Source of the DNA: Aeromicrobium sp. Leaf350
GTDB taxonomy: Bacteria > Actinomycetota > Actinomycetes > Propionibacteriales > Nocardioidaceae
NCBI RefSeq assembly: GCF_916858655.1
Contig: NZ_CAKASL010000003.1
Coordinates: forward strand, 124,001 to 188,000
Direction: 5' to 3'
Length of the DNA stretch: 64,000 nt
The notes beneath the pieces are model-generated. The model was not told the origin of the DNA and searched no databases. It saw nothing but the letters and a program-made list of their open reading frames with translations. The translations under genes were made by a program, and so were the position numbers. Positions 9,501-16,635 of the stretch are shown here, in pieces; position 1 is the stretch's first letter, and each line of letters begins with the position of its first letter.

Positions 9501-9801
9501 CGACGATGACGCCGCCACCGCCGCCGACGACCTTGACGTGGCCGGCGCCCTGGGCGCGCAGCGACTCGACGAGGTACTCGAAGTACTCGACGTGGCCGCC
9601 CTGGTAGCTCGAGACCGCGACGCCCTGGACGTCCTCCTCGATCGCCGCGTCGACGACCTCGGCGACGGAGCGGTTGTGTCCGAGGTGGATGATCTCCGCC
9701 CCCTGCGACTGCATGATGCGACGCATGATGTTGATGCTCGCGTCGTGCCCGTCGAACAGGGCCGACGCGGTCACGAGACGCACGGGGGGTCGATCACTCA
9801 T
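6583..9801 (-). CDS. icmF: Fused isobutyryl-CoA mutase IcmF (B12-binding, GTPase chaperone and mutase domains)
   Basis: The 1072-residue protein has three parts. The N-terminal B12-binding domain carries DGHDAS (17-22, the base-off His ligand at 19) and GGGGGVI. The MeaB-like G domain carries GTGGSGKSS near 193. The methylmalonyl-CoA-mutase-type TIM barrel occupies about 530-1072. IcmF interconverts isobutyryl-CoA and butyryl-CoA with adenosylcobalamin; the GTPase protects and reloads the cofactor. AAGGAG precedes the ATG at 9801. It is divergent from a MarR-type gene that may control it. It is the only B12-dependent enzyme in the window. Confidence 0.95.
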   Translation of the reverse strand: MSDRPPVRLVTASALFDGHDASINIMRRIMQSQGAEIIHLGHNRSVAEVVDAAIEEDVQGVAVSSYQGGHVEYFEYLVESLRAQGAGHVKVVGGGGGVIVDEEIKRLRASGVTIFSPEDGQRLGLPGMIAEVIEACAFDLSELGPLDVDAVLAGDRAAIARAVTLAEAGKLTGDAHARILEAATAHATPVLGITGTGGSGKSSLTDELVRRLRVDQQDKLRVAVIAVDPTRRRGGGALLGDRIRMNSLDGDRVFFRSLATRGAHELPDSLNDVIAVAKASGFDLVVVETPGIGQGDAAIVPFVDHSLYVMTPEFGAASQLEKIDMLDFADVVAINKFERRGAKDALRDVGRQLVRNREAFGKRPEDMPVFGTSAATFNDDGVTALYQHLRGVLGEGGLQLDEGVLPAVDVRFSSGIRQVVPPERVRYLAEVTETVRSFHEETERLADAADRVQRLETTADELARAELDAASVEGLLEAARKEVPHAISDQIAGWPAVVESYSGDEQVVKVRDKEIHTQLTRESLSGNKIPRVSLPKFHHHSELVRFWRRENLPGYFPYTAGVFAFKRDGEDPARMFAGEGDPFRTNRRFKLLSEDGDATRLSTAFDSVTLYGRDPDERPDIYGKIGTSGVSVATLDDMKALYDGFDLASPSTSVSMTINGPAPTVLAFFLNTVIDQQIDRFREEEGREPDEAEHAELRSYALKNVRGTVQADILKEDQGQNTCLFSTEFSLRMMADIQEWFIAEGVRNFYSVSISGYHIAEAGANPISQLAFTLANGFTYVEAYLARGMDIDDFAPNLSFFFSNGMDPEYSVLGRVARRIWAVAMKEKYGANDRSQKMKYHVQTSGRSLHAQEMDFNDIRTTLQALIAIYDNASSLHTNAYDEAVTTPSAESVRRALAIQLIINREWGLAMNENPLQGSFIIDELTDLVEKAVLEEFDAINERGGVLGAMETGYQRGRIQDESMLYEHRKHDGSLPIIGVNTFRKPHVEDEEPQVIELARATEGEKQGQLGRVREFQTTHSSEAAEAISRLKEAAVTGDNVFAVLVDAARVCSLQQVTEAFFEVGGQYRRNV

Positions 9802-9831
9802 CGCGAGAACACTCCTTGGAAGTCCGATACT

Positions 9832-9862
9832 TTGACATCCTACTAAATTCTGACGCTACGCT
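9832..9862 (+). promoter_or_regulatory. Promoter of the MarR-type gene, leaderless transcript predicted
   Basis: TTGACA (9832-9837) and TACGCT (9857-9862) are separated by 19 bases. The -10 hexamer ends only 7 bases before the ATG at 9870, so the transcript should start at or next to the start codon; no ribosome-binding site is present. The 68-bp gap also has to contain the icmF promoter on the other strand. Confidence 0.5.
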
Positions 9863-9869
9863 CCACCCC

Positions 9870-10361
9870 ATGGCCGACCTGGACTTCGACCCCATCGAAC
9901 GCGCGGGCGAGCTGTGGGAGAAGCACGTCGGTCCGGCCGACTCGATGCGGCTCGCCACGTCGCTCATGCGGGTGCACCAGCTCCTCCTCGCCGAGCTCGA
10001 CGCCGCCGTCAAGCCCTTCGGCATCACCTTCGCACGGTTCGAGGTGCTGCGGCTGCTGTCCTTCAGCTCCCGTGGATCACTGCCGCTGTCGAAGATCGGG
10101 CAGCGGCTGATGGTGCACCCGACCTCCGTCACCAACGTGATCGACCGTCTCGCGGCCGACGGACTCGTCGACCGCACGGTCGACACCGCCGACCGCCGGC
10201 GCGTCCTGGCCTCGCTGACCGCCGACGGCCGTCGCGTGCTCGGCGCCGCCACGGAGGCGCTGACCTCGATCGACTTCGGCCTGCGCACGCTGCCCGCCGA
10301 CCAGCAGCGCGCGGCCTACGAGATCCTCCGCGTCCTCCGCACCCCCGACTTCGAGAGCTGA
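9870..10361 (+). CDS. MarR-family transcriptional regulator
   Basis: The 163-residue protein has the MarR winged-helix core: LLLAELDAAVKPFGITFARFEVLRLL, then LPLSKIGQRLMVHPTSVTNVIDRLAADGLVDRT as the recognition helix and turn, then the wing DTADRRRVLASLTADGRRVL. The ATG at 9870 fits a leaderless promoter; the frame extends upstream but that part is not family-like. It is transcribed away from icmF and may repress or sense the branched-chain/butyryl acyl-CoA route. No ligand can be deduced. Confidence 0.9.
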   Translation: MADLDFDPIERAGELWEKHVGPADSMRLATSLMRVHQLLLAELDAAVKPFGITFARFEVLRLLSFSSRGSLPLSKIGQRLMVHPTSVTNVIDRLAADGLVDRTVDTADRRRVLASLTADGRRVLGAATEALTSIDFGLRTLPADQQRAAYEILRVLRTPDFES

Positions 10362-10370
10362 GACCACCCC

Positions 10371-10428
10371 GCCCCCTGAGGTGCGAGGCACGAGCCTCGA
10401 AGGGGGTACCTCGACCACCGGTGGTGGG
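10371..10428. repeat. REP-like element (GAGCCTCGAAGGG family), copy B
   Basis: CCCCCTGAGG (10372-10381) pairs with CCTCGAAGGGGG (10396-10407), allowing a small bulge, and a perfect palindrome ACCACCGGTGGT follows at 10414-10425. The element lies exactly between the convergent MarR and GNAT genes and probably also acts as a bidirectional terminator. Confidence 0.65.
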
Positions 10429-10893
10429 CTACGGGGTCCCGAGCTCTTTCCAGATGTAGAAGGCGCGTTCGTCGCTGTCGGGCTCGGTCTGCGTGAAGCC
10501 GTGGCGCACGTAGAAGCGCATCGTGTCGACGTCGCCCTCGTCGACGTTGATCTCGACCATGCCGGCCCCGGCGGCCTCGGCGTCGGCCAGCAGGCGCGTG
10601 ACGAGCAGGCCGCCGAGGCCCTGGTCGCGCAGGTGGGGACGCACGTAGAGCTCCTCCAGCAGCACGACGGGGCCGTCGAACCACACGCTCGGCCGCTCGA
10701 CGGTCAGCGAGAACCCGTCAGGGCCGTCACCGACCAGCAGCACGCGCACCGACCCGTCGGCGAGCTTGCCCCGCACGCGCGTGGTCAGCTCGTCGAGCGG
10801 CGGGACGGGCGTCTCGAACTCGGTGTTGAAGTCCCACAGCATCGACGCGACCACGGCCGCGTCGTCGACCGGGGCCGGGCGTACGTCAGGCAT
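10429..10893 (-). CDS. GNAT-family N-acetyltransferase
   Basis: The 154-residue protein has the GNAT core: VVLLEELYVRPHLRDQGLGGLLVTRLLADAEAAG, where the RDQGLGG loop is the acetyl-CoA pyrophosphate-binding motif, followed by strand and helix elements ending in MRFYVRHGFTQTE. GNAT enzymes transfer acetyl groups to amines; the acceptor is unknown. Its start overlaps the end of the acyl-CoA dehydrogenase gene by 8 bases, suggesting co-transcription. Confidence 0.9.
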   Translation of the reverse strand: MPDVRPAPVDDAAVVASMLWDFNTEFETPVPPLDELTTRVRGKLADGSVRVLLVGDGPDGFSLTVERPSVWFDGPVVLLEELYVRPHLRDQGLGGLLVTRLLADAEAAGAGMVEINVDEGDVDTMRFYVRHGFTQTEPDSDERAFYIWKELGTP

Positions 10894-12847
10894 CGTCCTC
10901 GACGTCGAGCAGGAACGCGGCGCCCAGCGTCTCCTCCGGGATGCCGAAGCCCTCGACGAGAGTCAGCAGGTGCGGACGCAGCTTGTCGAGCTGGTCGTTG
11001 AGCAGCGACGTGACGGTCTTGGCGCGGGCGTCCGAGAGCCGGTTGTGGCCCATGAACCACGCGAGGTCGTCCTCAATCACGCTGAGCGCGTAGAGCGTGC
11101 AGACCTCGCGGAGCAGGTCGGCCGCCTCCTCGTCCTCGCAGCGCGCGATGCCGGCCGTGAACGCCTCGAGCACGATGCGGTCGACGTGCACGCGGGCACA
11201 GCGGATGACGTGGTCCTGGGCGTTGTTGAAGATGCGGAACGCCTCGGCGCTGTCGGCTCCGGCGGCCCGCTGCAGGCGCCGCGCCGCCGTCTCGATGACG
11301 TGCTCCTCGCGGTCCTCGAAGAGCTCGAGCTGGGTGCCGCGGTCGAGCAGGTCGTGGTCGTCGTCGCTGCCGCCGGGGCGGGCGTCGATGAGCCGCTGGA
11401 TGAGCTGCGATGCCGCGGTGCGCTCGCGCACGACGTCGGTCACCGTGCTGGCGACGAACTTGACCATGCCCAGCGGGTCGAGGCCACCGACCTCGTGCGC
11501 GTACGCCGTGAGCAGCTCCTTCGCGACGAGCTGGAGCATGACGTGGTTGTCGCCCTCGAACGTCGTGAAGACGTCGATGTCGCCGCGCAGGGTCGAGATG
11601 CGGTTCTCGGCGAGGTAGCCGGCGCCGCCGCACAGCTCGCGTGACTCCTGCACCGAGCGGGAGGCGTGCCACGTGAGGATCGCCTTGAGGCCGGCCGCGC
11701 GCCCCTCGAGCTCGCGCTGCTGCTGCGCGTCGGGCTCGTCGGAGCGCTGGAGCTTGTCCATGCGGGCGACCTGCTGGTTCTGGGCGAAGCGGTAGGCGTA
11801 CCCGCGGGCGATCAGCGGCAGCAGTCGGCGCTGGTGCATCCGGTAGTCGGCGAGCAGCGTCTCCTCGCCCTCCGCGGGACCGAACTGGCGACGCTTGAGG
11901 GCGTAGCGGCCCGCGATGCTGAGCGCGACCTCCGAGGCGGCGAGCGCCGAGCCGCCGACGCTGATGCGGCCACGGATGAGGGTGCCGAGCATCGTGAAGA
12001 ACCGCTTGCCGGTCTCGTCGATCGGCGAGCTGTACGCGCCGTTCTCGTCGACGTTGCCGTAGCGGTTGAGCAAGTTCTCGCGCGGGATGCGCACTTGGTC
12101 GAAGCTGATGCGACCGTTGTCGACGCCGCGCAGACCGCCCTTGTGGTGGTCGTCGGCCGTGGTGACGCCCGGCATGTCCTCGCCGTGCTCGTCACGGATG
12201 GGCACGAGGAAGCAGTGCACGCCGTGGGTCTCGCCGCGAGTGACGAGCTGCGCGAACACGGCAGCGATCGACGCGTGGCGCGCCGCGTTGCCGATGTAGT
12301 CCTTGGTGGCGCTGTGCGTGGGGGAGTGGACGACGAACTCCTGCGTCTGCGGGTCGTACGTCGCGGTGGTCTCGAGGCTCTGCACGTCGCTGCCGTGACC
12401 GATCTCGGTCATCGCGAAGCAGCCCACGAGGTCGAGGTCGATGATGCGCGGGATCAGCGCGTGGTGACGGTCGGTGCCGAGGTTCTCGACCGCACCGCCG
12501 AACAGGCCCCACTGCACCCCGGCCTTGACCATGAGCGACAGGTCGAACTGGGCCAGCATCTCGATGCCCGTGACTGCCATGCCCGGGTCGCCGAGACCGC
12601 CGTGGGCCTCGCGGAAGCCGGCCGCCGGGATGCCGGTCGTGACGAGGTCCTTCAGCTGGGCGAACGTGTGGTCGCGAGCGCCCTCCAGGTCGAGGTCGGG
12701 GTCGACCGCGAGGTCGAGCTGCGCGAGGCGCGTGCGTGACTCCTCCCGCACGTGCCGCCACTTGCCGTCCAGAGCGATGCGAAGTTCGTCAGCCAGCGTC
12801 ATGCCCTCCAAGGTAGTGCGGTCGACCTGATCGTGCCCGCCCGTCAT
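10886..12847 (-). CDS. Acyl-CoA dehydrogenase/oxidase family flavoprotein
   Basis: The 653-residue protein is longer than the roughly 380-residue classical dehydrogenases and resembles the acyl-CoA oxidase/FadE-type subfamily. Visible elements are CFAMTEIGHGSDVQSLETTATYD (flavin-facing loop), the middle beta domain with HCFLVPIRDE, the helical domain RRQFGPAEGEE, and LCGGAGYLAENRISTLRGDIDVFTTFEGDN. The C-terminal 200 residues form an extra helical domain. It should oxidise acyl-CoA at alpha-beta carbons with FAD. The ATG at 12847 has AGGAG 12 bases upstream; an ATG at 12802 is an alternative. Partner electron acceptors are not encoded nearby. Confidence 0.88.
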   Translation of the reverse strand: MTGGHDQVDRTTLEGMTLADELRIALDGKWRHVREESRTRLAQLDLAVDPDLDLEGARDHTFAQLKDLVTTGIPAAGFREAHGGLGDPGMAVTGIEMLAQFDLSLMVKAGVQWGLFGGAVENLGTDRHHALIPRIIDLDLVGCFAMTEIGHGSDVQSLETTATYDPQTQEFVVHSPTHSATKDYIGNAARHASIAAVFAQLVTRGETHGVHCFLVPIRDEHGEDMPGVTTADDHHKGGLRGVDNGRISFDQVRIPRENLLNRYGNVDENGAYSSPIDETGKRFFTMLGTLIRGRISVGGSALAASEVALSIAGRYALKRRQFGPAEGEETLLADYRMHQRRLLPLIARGYAYRFAQNQQVARMDKLQRSDEPDAQQQRELEGRAAGLKAILTWHASRSVQESRELCGGAGYLAENRISTLRGDIDVFTTFEGDNHVMLQLVAKELLTAYAHEVGGLDPLGMVKFVASTVTDVVRERTAASQLIQRLIDARPGGSDDDHDLLDRGTQLELFEDREEHVIETAARRLQRAAGADSAEAFRIFNNAQDHVIRCARVHVDRIVLEAFTAGIARCEDEEAADLLREVCTLYALSVIEDDLAWFMGHNRLSDARAKTVTSLLNDQLDKLRPHLLTLVEGFGIPEETLGAAFLLDVEDDA

Positions 12848-12879
12848 CGTGGTATTTTTCTCCTGCCTTCGGGCACTCA

Positions 12880-12990
12880 TCCAATGTTCTGCATCCAGGG
12901 GAAGCCGGTCGAAGTCCGGCGCTGACCCGCAGCCGTGGGCCACCTCGTGTGGCAAGCCGGAACACCTGCCGCAGGACCGACCTCCAACGC
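12880..12990 (+). promoter_or_regulatory. Cobalamin riboswitch (1) upstream of the toroid/ECF operon
   Basis: The conserved core GAAGCCGGTCGAAGTCCGGC followed by GCTGACCCGCAGCCGTG lies at about 12901-12937, and the B12 box GCAAGCCGGAACACCTGCCGC at 12952-12972. These are the hallmark segments of the adenosylcobalamin-type aptamer. The ATG of the controlled gene follows at 13059. GC-rich pairing in 12990-13055 is a plausible expression platform, acting on termination or ribosome access. Confidence 0.92.
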
Positions 12991-13058
12991 TGTCGTGGAA
13001 CGCAGCGGGTCTCTCCGCCTCGGCGGTCCGTCCCGCGCATGCAGCGGGAAGGACCCCC

Positions 13059-14645
13059 ATGAAGATCCGTCCTCGGCTCGCGACCGTCGCCACCGGCGCG
13101 CTCGTCGCCCCCCTCCTCCTCGTCGGAGCCGCCGGAAGCGCGCTCGCAGCGCCCACCGGTGAGCAGTCCGACACCGGCGCGTGGCTCGCCGGCGAGCTCG
13201 TGAACGGGCTGACGCCCGGACAGTTCGGCGTCGACCAGGGCCAGTCGATCGACGTCCTCTTCGCGCTGCAGGCCCTCGAGGTCGAGACCGCGGCGCAGGA
13301 CTCGATCGTCACCGCCCTCGAGGCCGATCCCGAGGCCTACGTGACCGGTGAGGCGTTCGGTGACGCCGGCAGCACGTACGCCGGGGCGACCGGCAAGCTC
13401 GCCGTCGCCGCGCAGACGTCGGGAGCGGACGCGTCCGACTTCGGTGGCCTCGACCTGCTGGGGAACCTGAGCGGTCTCGTCGTCGCCGACGGCCCGGAGG
13501 CCGGGCGTGCCAAGGACGTCAGCGCCTATGGCGACTACAGCAACACGATCGGCCAGTCCTGGGTGATCCGCGCCTTCGTGAACGACGAGGACCTGGCGGC
13601 CGCGACCGCGACGGCCGGCTTCCTGGCCCGCCAGCAGTGCGCCGACGGCGGCTTCCGCACGAGCTACGACGCCTCGGACCCGGAGACCTTCGAGAACCTC
13701 GGCTATGTCGATCCGTCCGTCACCTGCTCGTCCGAGGTGGATGCGACGGTCTTCGCGATCGACGCCCTCGCGGCCGCCTCCGACGCGGGCGTCGCCGGGC
13801 TCGACGACGAGATCGACGACGCCGTGCAGAACCTGCTGGCGTCGCAGTCGGCCGACGGCTCCTTCCAGGGCGTCGGCGGACCGAGCACGAACTCGACCGG
13901 CCTCGCCGCCGCCACGCTCGCCGGCCAGGGCGAGGACGCGGCCGCGCTCAAGGCCGCCGACTGGGTGCGTGGAGTCCTCGTGACGCCGGCACTCGCGGTC
14001 GGCCCGCTCGCACCGGAGGCCGGAGCGCTCGCGAAGAACTCGGCGGCCTTCACCGCGGCGACGTCCGCCGGCATCGTGCCGGCCCAGCGCCACGAGTGGA
14101 TCCGGGCGACGGCCCAGGGCGCGTTCGCCCTCTCCCTCAACCCGGAGGCCGGATCGGTGACGCCCGTGGCGGCGCCCGCCGACGTCACCGCCGGCACGGA
14201 CGTGCAGCTCTCGTTCGCCGGCCTCGCGCCGAGCGAGGACGTCGAGGTCTCCTTCGACTCCGGCTCGGTGGCAGGACGCTCGGCCGGCTTCGCCGCCGTC
14301 GCGCTGCCCACCACCGTCACGGCGGGACGCAACGGCGTCGCGACGGTGACCGTCACGATCCCCGCCGCCGTCGGCCCCCAGACCATCGCCGTCCGGGGCC
14401 TCGGCACCGGCCGCACCGGTTCGGTGTCGGTGAACGTCGTCGCCGCTGCTCCCGGCGGAGGCACGCCCAGCGCCGTGAACCCCGGGACCGTGGTCCCGAG
14501 CGACGCCACCCCCGGCTCGCGCGCGGCGGCCGACCGCAACCTGGCCGACACCGGCTCGGGCGTCGGCCTCGTGACGGCGGCCCTCGCCGCTGCGGCGGTC
14601 GTCGTCGGTTCCGGCCTGCTCCTGCGACGCTCGCGCACCGCGTGA
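13059..14645 (+). CDS. Secreted alpha/alpha-toroid (prenyltransferase-repeat) protein with LAxTG sorting signal; transcobalamin alpha-domain-like
   Basis: Residues 1-30 form a signal peptide ending in GSALAA. Residues from about 40 to 360 contain repeats of the squalene-cyclase/prenyltransferase type (ARQQCADGGF, ASQSADGSF), as in the alpha6/alpha6 barrel of intrinsic factor and transcobalamin. An Ig-like domain follows (about 370-460), then LADTG at 495-499, a membrane segment and RRSR. LAxTG is the class E sortase motif of high-GC actinobacteria. The gene follows a cobalamin riboswitch and its TGA overlaps the next GTG. I infer an extracellular corrinoid-binding role; an unrelated adhesin cannot be excluded. 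Confidence 0.8.
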   Translation: MKIRPRLATVATGALVAPLLLVGAAGSALAAPTGEQSDTGAWLAGELVNGLTPGQFGVDQGQSIDVLFALQALEVETAAQDSIVTALEADPEAYVTGEAFGDAGSTYAGATGKLAVAAQTSGADASDFGGLDLLGNLSGLVVADGPEAGRAKDVSAYGDYSNTIGQSWVIRAFVNDEDLAAATATAGFLARQQCADGGFRTSYDASDPETFENLGYVDPSVTCSSEVDATVFAIDALAAASDAGVAGLDDEIDDAVQNLLASQSADGSFQGVGGPSTNSTGLAAATLAGQGEDAAALKAADWVRGVLVTPALAVGPLAPEAGALAKNSAAFTAATSAGIVPAQRHEWIRATAQGAFALSLNPEAGSVTPVAAPADVTAGTDVQLSFAGLAPSEDVEVSFDSGSVAGRSAGFAAVALPTTVTAGRNGVATVTVTIPAAVGPQTIAVRGLGTGRTGSVSVNVVAAAPGGGTPSAVNPGTVVPSDATPGSRAAADRNLADTGSGVGLVTAALAAAAVVVGSGLLLRRSRTA

Positions 14646-15481
14646 CCACGGTCGTCCGCCCCTCCCGCTGGATCGCGGGGATCCTCGTCGCGTTCGTCGC
14701 GGCGATGCTCCCCGTGCTCGGCCTGTCCGCACCTGCGGAGGCGGCTGCCTGCCAGGCCGGGACGGGCGTGACCGTCGTGGTGCAGGGCGGTGGCATCAAC
14801 GCGACGACCTGCGTCCCCGGATCAGGGATGTCGGCGCTCGACGCGTTGCAGCGCGCGGGCTACGCGACGGAGGGCACCGCGCGGTTCGGCAGCTCGGTCC
14901 TGTGCCGGGTGAACGGCTACCCGGGCAACCAGGACTGCGTGAACATGCCGCCCGCGTCGGCCTACTGGGCGCTCTTCTCCTCGAGCGGCAACGGCAGCTG
15001 GACGTTCTCCAGCTCAGGCGTCACCTCCTTGACGCTCGGCGCGGGAGACTGGGTCGGCTTCCGCTTCGGCTCCGGCGGTGCGCCCTCGACGACCCCGTCC
15101 GGGCCGCAGCCCCCGGCTCCGGCGCAGCCCGCGCCGGCGGCTCCGGCCCCCAACGGTGGCGGCTCCGGCGGCGGCTCCGGCTCGGGTGGCGGCGGCGCGA
15201 CGACCGCCCCGGACGGCAGCCCGACCATGGCGCCGGGCTCGACCCCGGGCGCGACACCTGGTGCCGATCCGTCGGCCGACCCGGCTGCGGACCCGTCGGC
15301 CGATCCGTCGTCGACCGCGACGAGCGCGGACGAGCGCGACGACGAGACGAGGGCCACCAGCGCCACGACCGACGACGGCGGGAACGGTGGCCCCTGGGGC
15401 CTCCTCGCCGCGGTGCTCGTGATCGCGGGGGTCGGCGGGGCTGCGTTCGTCGTCAACCGTCGCCGCCAGTCGGGCGTCTGA
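14642..15481 (+). CDS. Secreted DUF4430 (transcobalamin C-terminal-like) membrane-anchored protein
   Basis: The 279-residue protein has a signal peptide (about 1-38, cut near APAEAAA), a beta domain (39-145) with ALDALQRAGY, CRVNGYPGN and YWALFSSSGNGSWTFSSSGVT..GDWVGFRF, and then a Gly/Pro/Asp-rich low-complexity linker. It ends in a transmembrane segment and NRRRQ. The YWxxF...W and GDxxGxRF pattern is that of DUF4430, the fold of the C-terminal domain of transcobalamin and intrinsic factor. GTG 14642 overlaps the previous stop. Together with the preceding toroid protein it makes a two-chain version of a transcobalamin-like receptor; ligand binding is inferred. Confidence 0.8.
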   Translation: MTTVVRPSRWIAGILVAFVAAMLPVLGLSAPAEAAACQAGTGVTVVVQGGGINATTCVPGSGMSALDALQRAGYATEGTARFGSSVLCRVNGYPGNQDCVNMPPASAYWALFSSSGNGSWTFSSSGVTSLTLGAGDWVGFRFGSGGAPSTTPSGPQPPAPAQPAPAAPAPNGGGSGGGSGSGGGGATTAPDGSPTMAPGSTPGATPGADPSADPAADPSADPSSTATSADERDDETRATSATTDDGGNGGPWGLLAAVLVIAGVGGAAFVVNRRRQSGV

Positions 15482-15528
15482 GCCGTATCGTCGGCCGGGA
15501 CCCGGCTGGCAGGACAGAGGGATGACTG

Positions 15529-16635
15529 ATGCTCGCGCGTGACCTGCACCCCGGAGCCTGGTGGCTCTGGGCGATCGGTCTCGCCGCGGCCGCGACCTTC
15601 ACCCTGAACCCGGTGGCGCTGCTGCTGATCTGGGCGATCGCGGCCCTGGTCGTCATGGCGCGCCGCTCGGAGGCCCCCTGGGCCCTGTCGTTCCGGCTGT
15701 ACGTCTACCTGGCGGTCTTCGTCGTGGTGCTGCGCGTGGTCTTCCGCATCATCTTCGGCACGGCCGCCACGGAGGCTGACCTGATCGTGCTGCACCTGCC
15801 GGAGATCCCGCTGCCCGAGGCCGCCCGGGGCATCCAGCTGCTCGGCGACGTCACGCTGGTGGCCCTGCTGAGCGGGCTGTACGACGGGCTCAGGCTCGGC
15901 GCGATCATCCTGTGCGTCGGCGCCGCCAACGCGCTCGCGAACCCGAAGCGGCTCCTCAAGTCCGTGCCGCCGGCCCTCTACGAGGTGGGCACCGCGGTGG
16001 TCGTGGCGCTGACGATCTTCCCGCAGCTGGCCGAGAGCGTGCAGCGGGTCAACCGGGCCCGCAAGCTCCGGGGCTCGCCGGGGCGGGGCGTGGGGGTGCT
16101 GCGCCGCGTCGTGGTCCCGGTGCTCGAGGACGCGCTCGAGAGGTCGATGACCCTCGCGATGGGCATGGACGCCCGCGGCTACGGCCGCAGCGGGCGCGCG
16201 ACCGCCCGCGAGCGCGTCGTGACCGGTCTGCTCATGCTCCTGGCGCTGTTCGCGCTCTGCATCGGCATCTACGCCTACCTCGACGCGACCGCACCGCGGG
16301 TGCTCGCCGTGGGTGGACTCGGCGTGGGCGTGGTGCTGGCCGCCGCCGGTCTCTGGTCGGCCGGTCGCCGCGTCGAGCGCACGCGCTACCGTCCCGATCG
16401 CTGGCGGGGCGCCGAGCTGCTCACCGTGGCCTCGGGCCTGGCCGTCGCCGTGGGGGTGGACCGGGCCTACGCGCTCGACCCCTACGCCGTGGTCCCCGGC
16501 CTCGACGGCTGGCCCGAGGTCTCGCCCTGGGTGCTCGCCATCATCCTGGTGGGGGCGCTGCCGGCGTTCCTGACGCCGCCGCCCGCCGTGCCACGCGGCG
16601 CGGACCACCACGAGCGGGAGGTCGTCGATGCTTGA
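15529..16635 (+). CDS. ECF transporter transmembrane component (EcfT/CbiQ-like)
   Basis: The 368-residue membrane protein has hydrophobic segments in the CbiQ pattern and the cytoplasmic coupling helices with Ala-Arg-Gly-like motifs (NRARKLRGSPGRG and AMGMDARGYGRSGRA), which contact the ATPases in ECF transporters. An additional C-terminal membrane region (about 225-350) makes it longer than the typical 230-270. It lies in one operon with the two-domain ATPase, overlapping it by 8 bases, and with an S component, under cobalamin riboswitch 1. Confidence 0.9.
   Translation: MLARDLHPGAWWLWAIGLAAAATFTLNPVALLLIWAIAALVVMARRSEAPWALSFRLYVYLAVFVVVLRVVFRIIFGTAATEADLIVLHLPEIPLPEAARGIQLLGDVTLVALLSGLYDGLRLGAIILCVGAANALANPKRLLKSVPPALYEVGTAVVVALTIFPQLAESVQRVNRARKLRGSPGRGVGVLRRVVVPVLEDALERSMTLAMGMDARGYGRSGRATARERVVTGLLMLLALFALCIGIYAYLDATAPRVLAVGGLGVGVVLAAAGLWSAGRRVERTRYRPDRWRGAELLTVASGLAVAVGVDRAYALDPYAVVPGLDGWPEVSPWVLAIILVGALPAFLTPPPAVPRGADHHEREVVDA

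Noticed and set aside
13059..14645. Calling the toroid protein a squalene or terpene cyclase
   Set aside because: It has a signal peptide and a wall-sorting signal and shows no DXDD-type catalytic motif; the repeats only indicate the alpha/alpha-barrel fold.
12789..14732. A 647-residue minus-strand frame across the first riboswitch and toroid gene
   Set aside because: It would cover a clear riboswitch and a gene with signal peptide and sorting signal; its sequence is low-complexity Arg/Gly.
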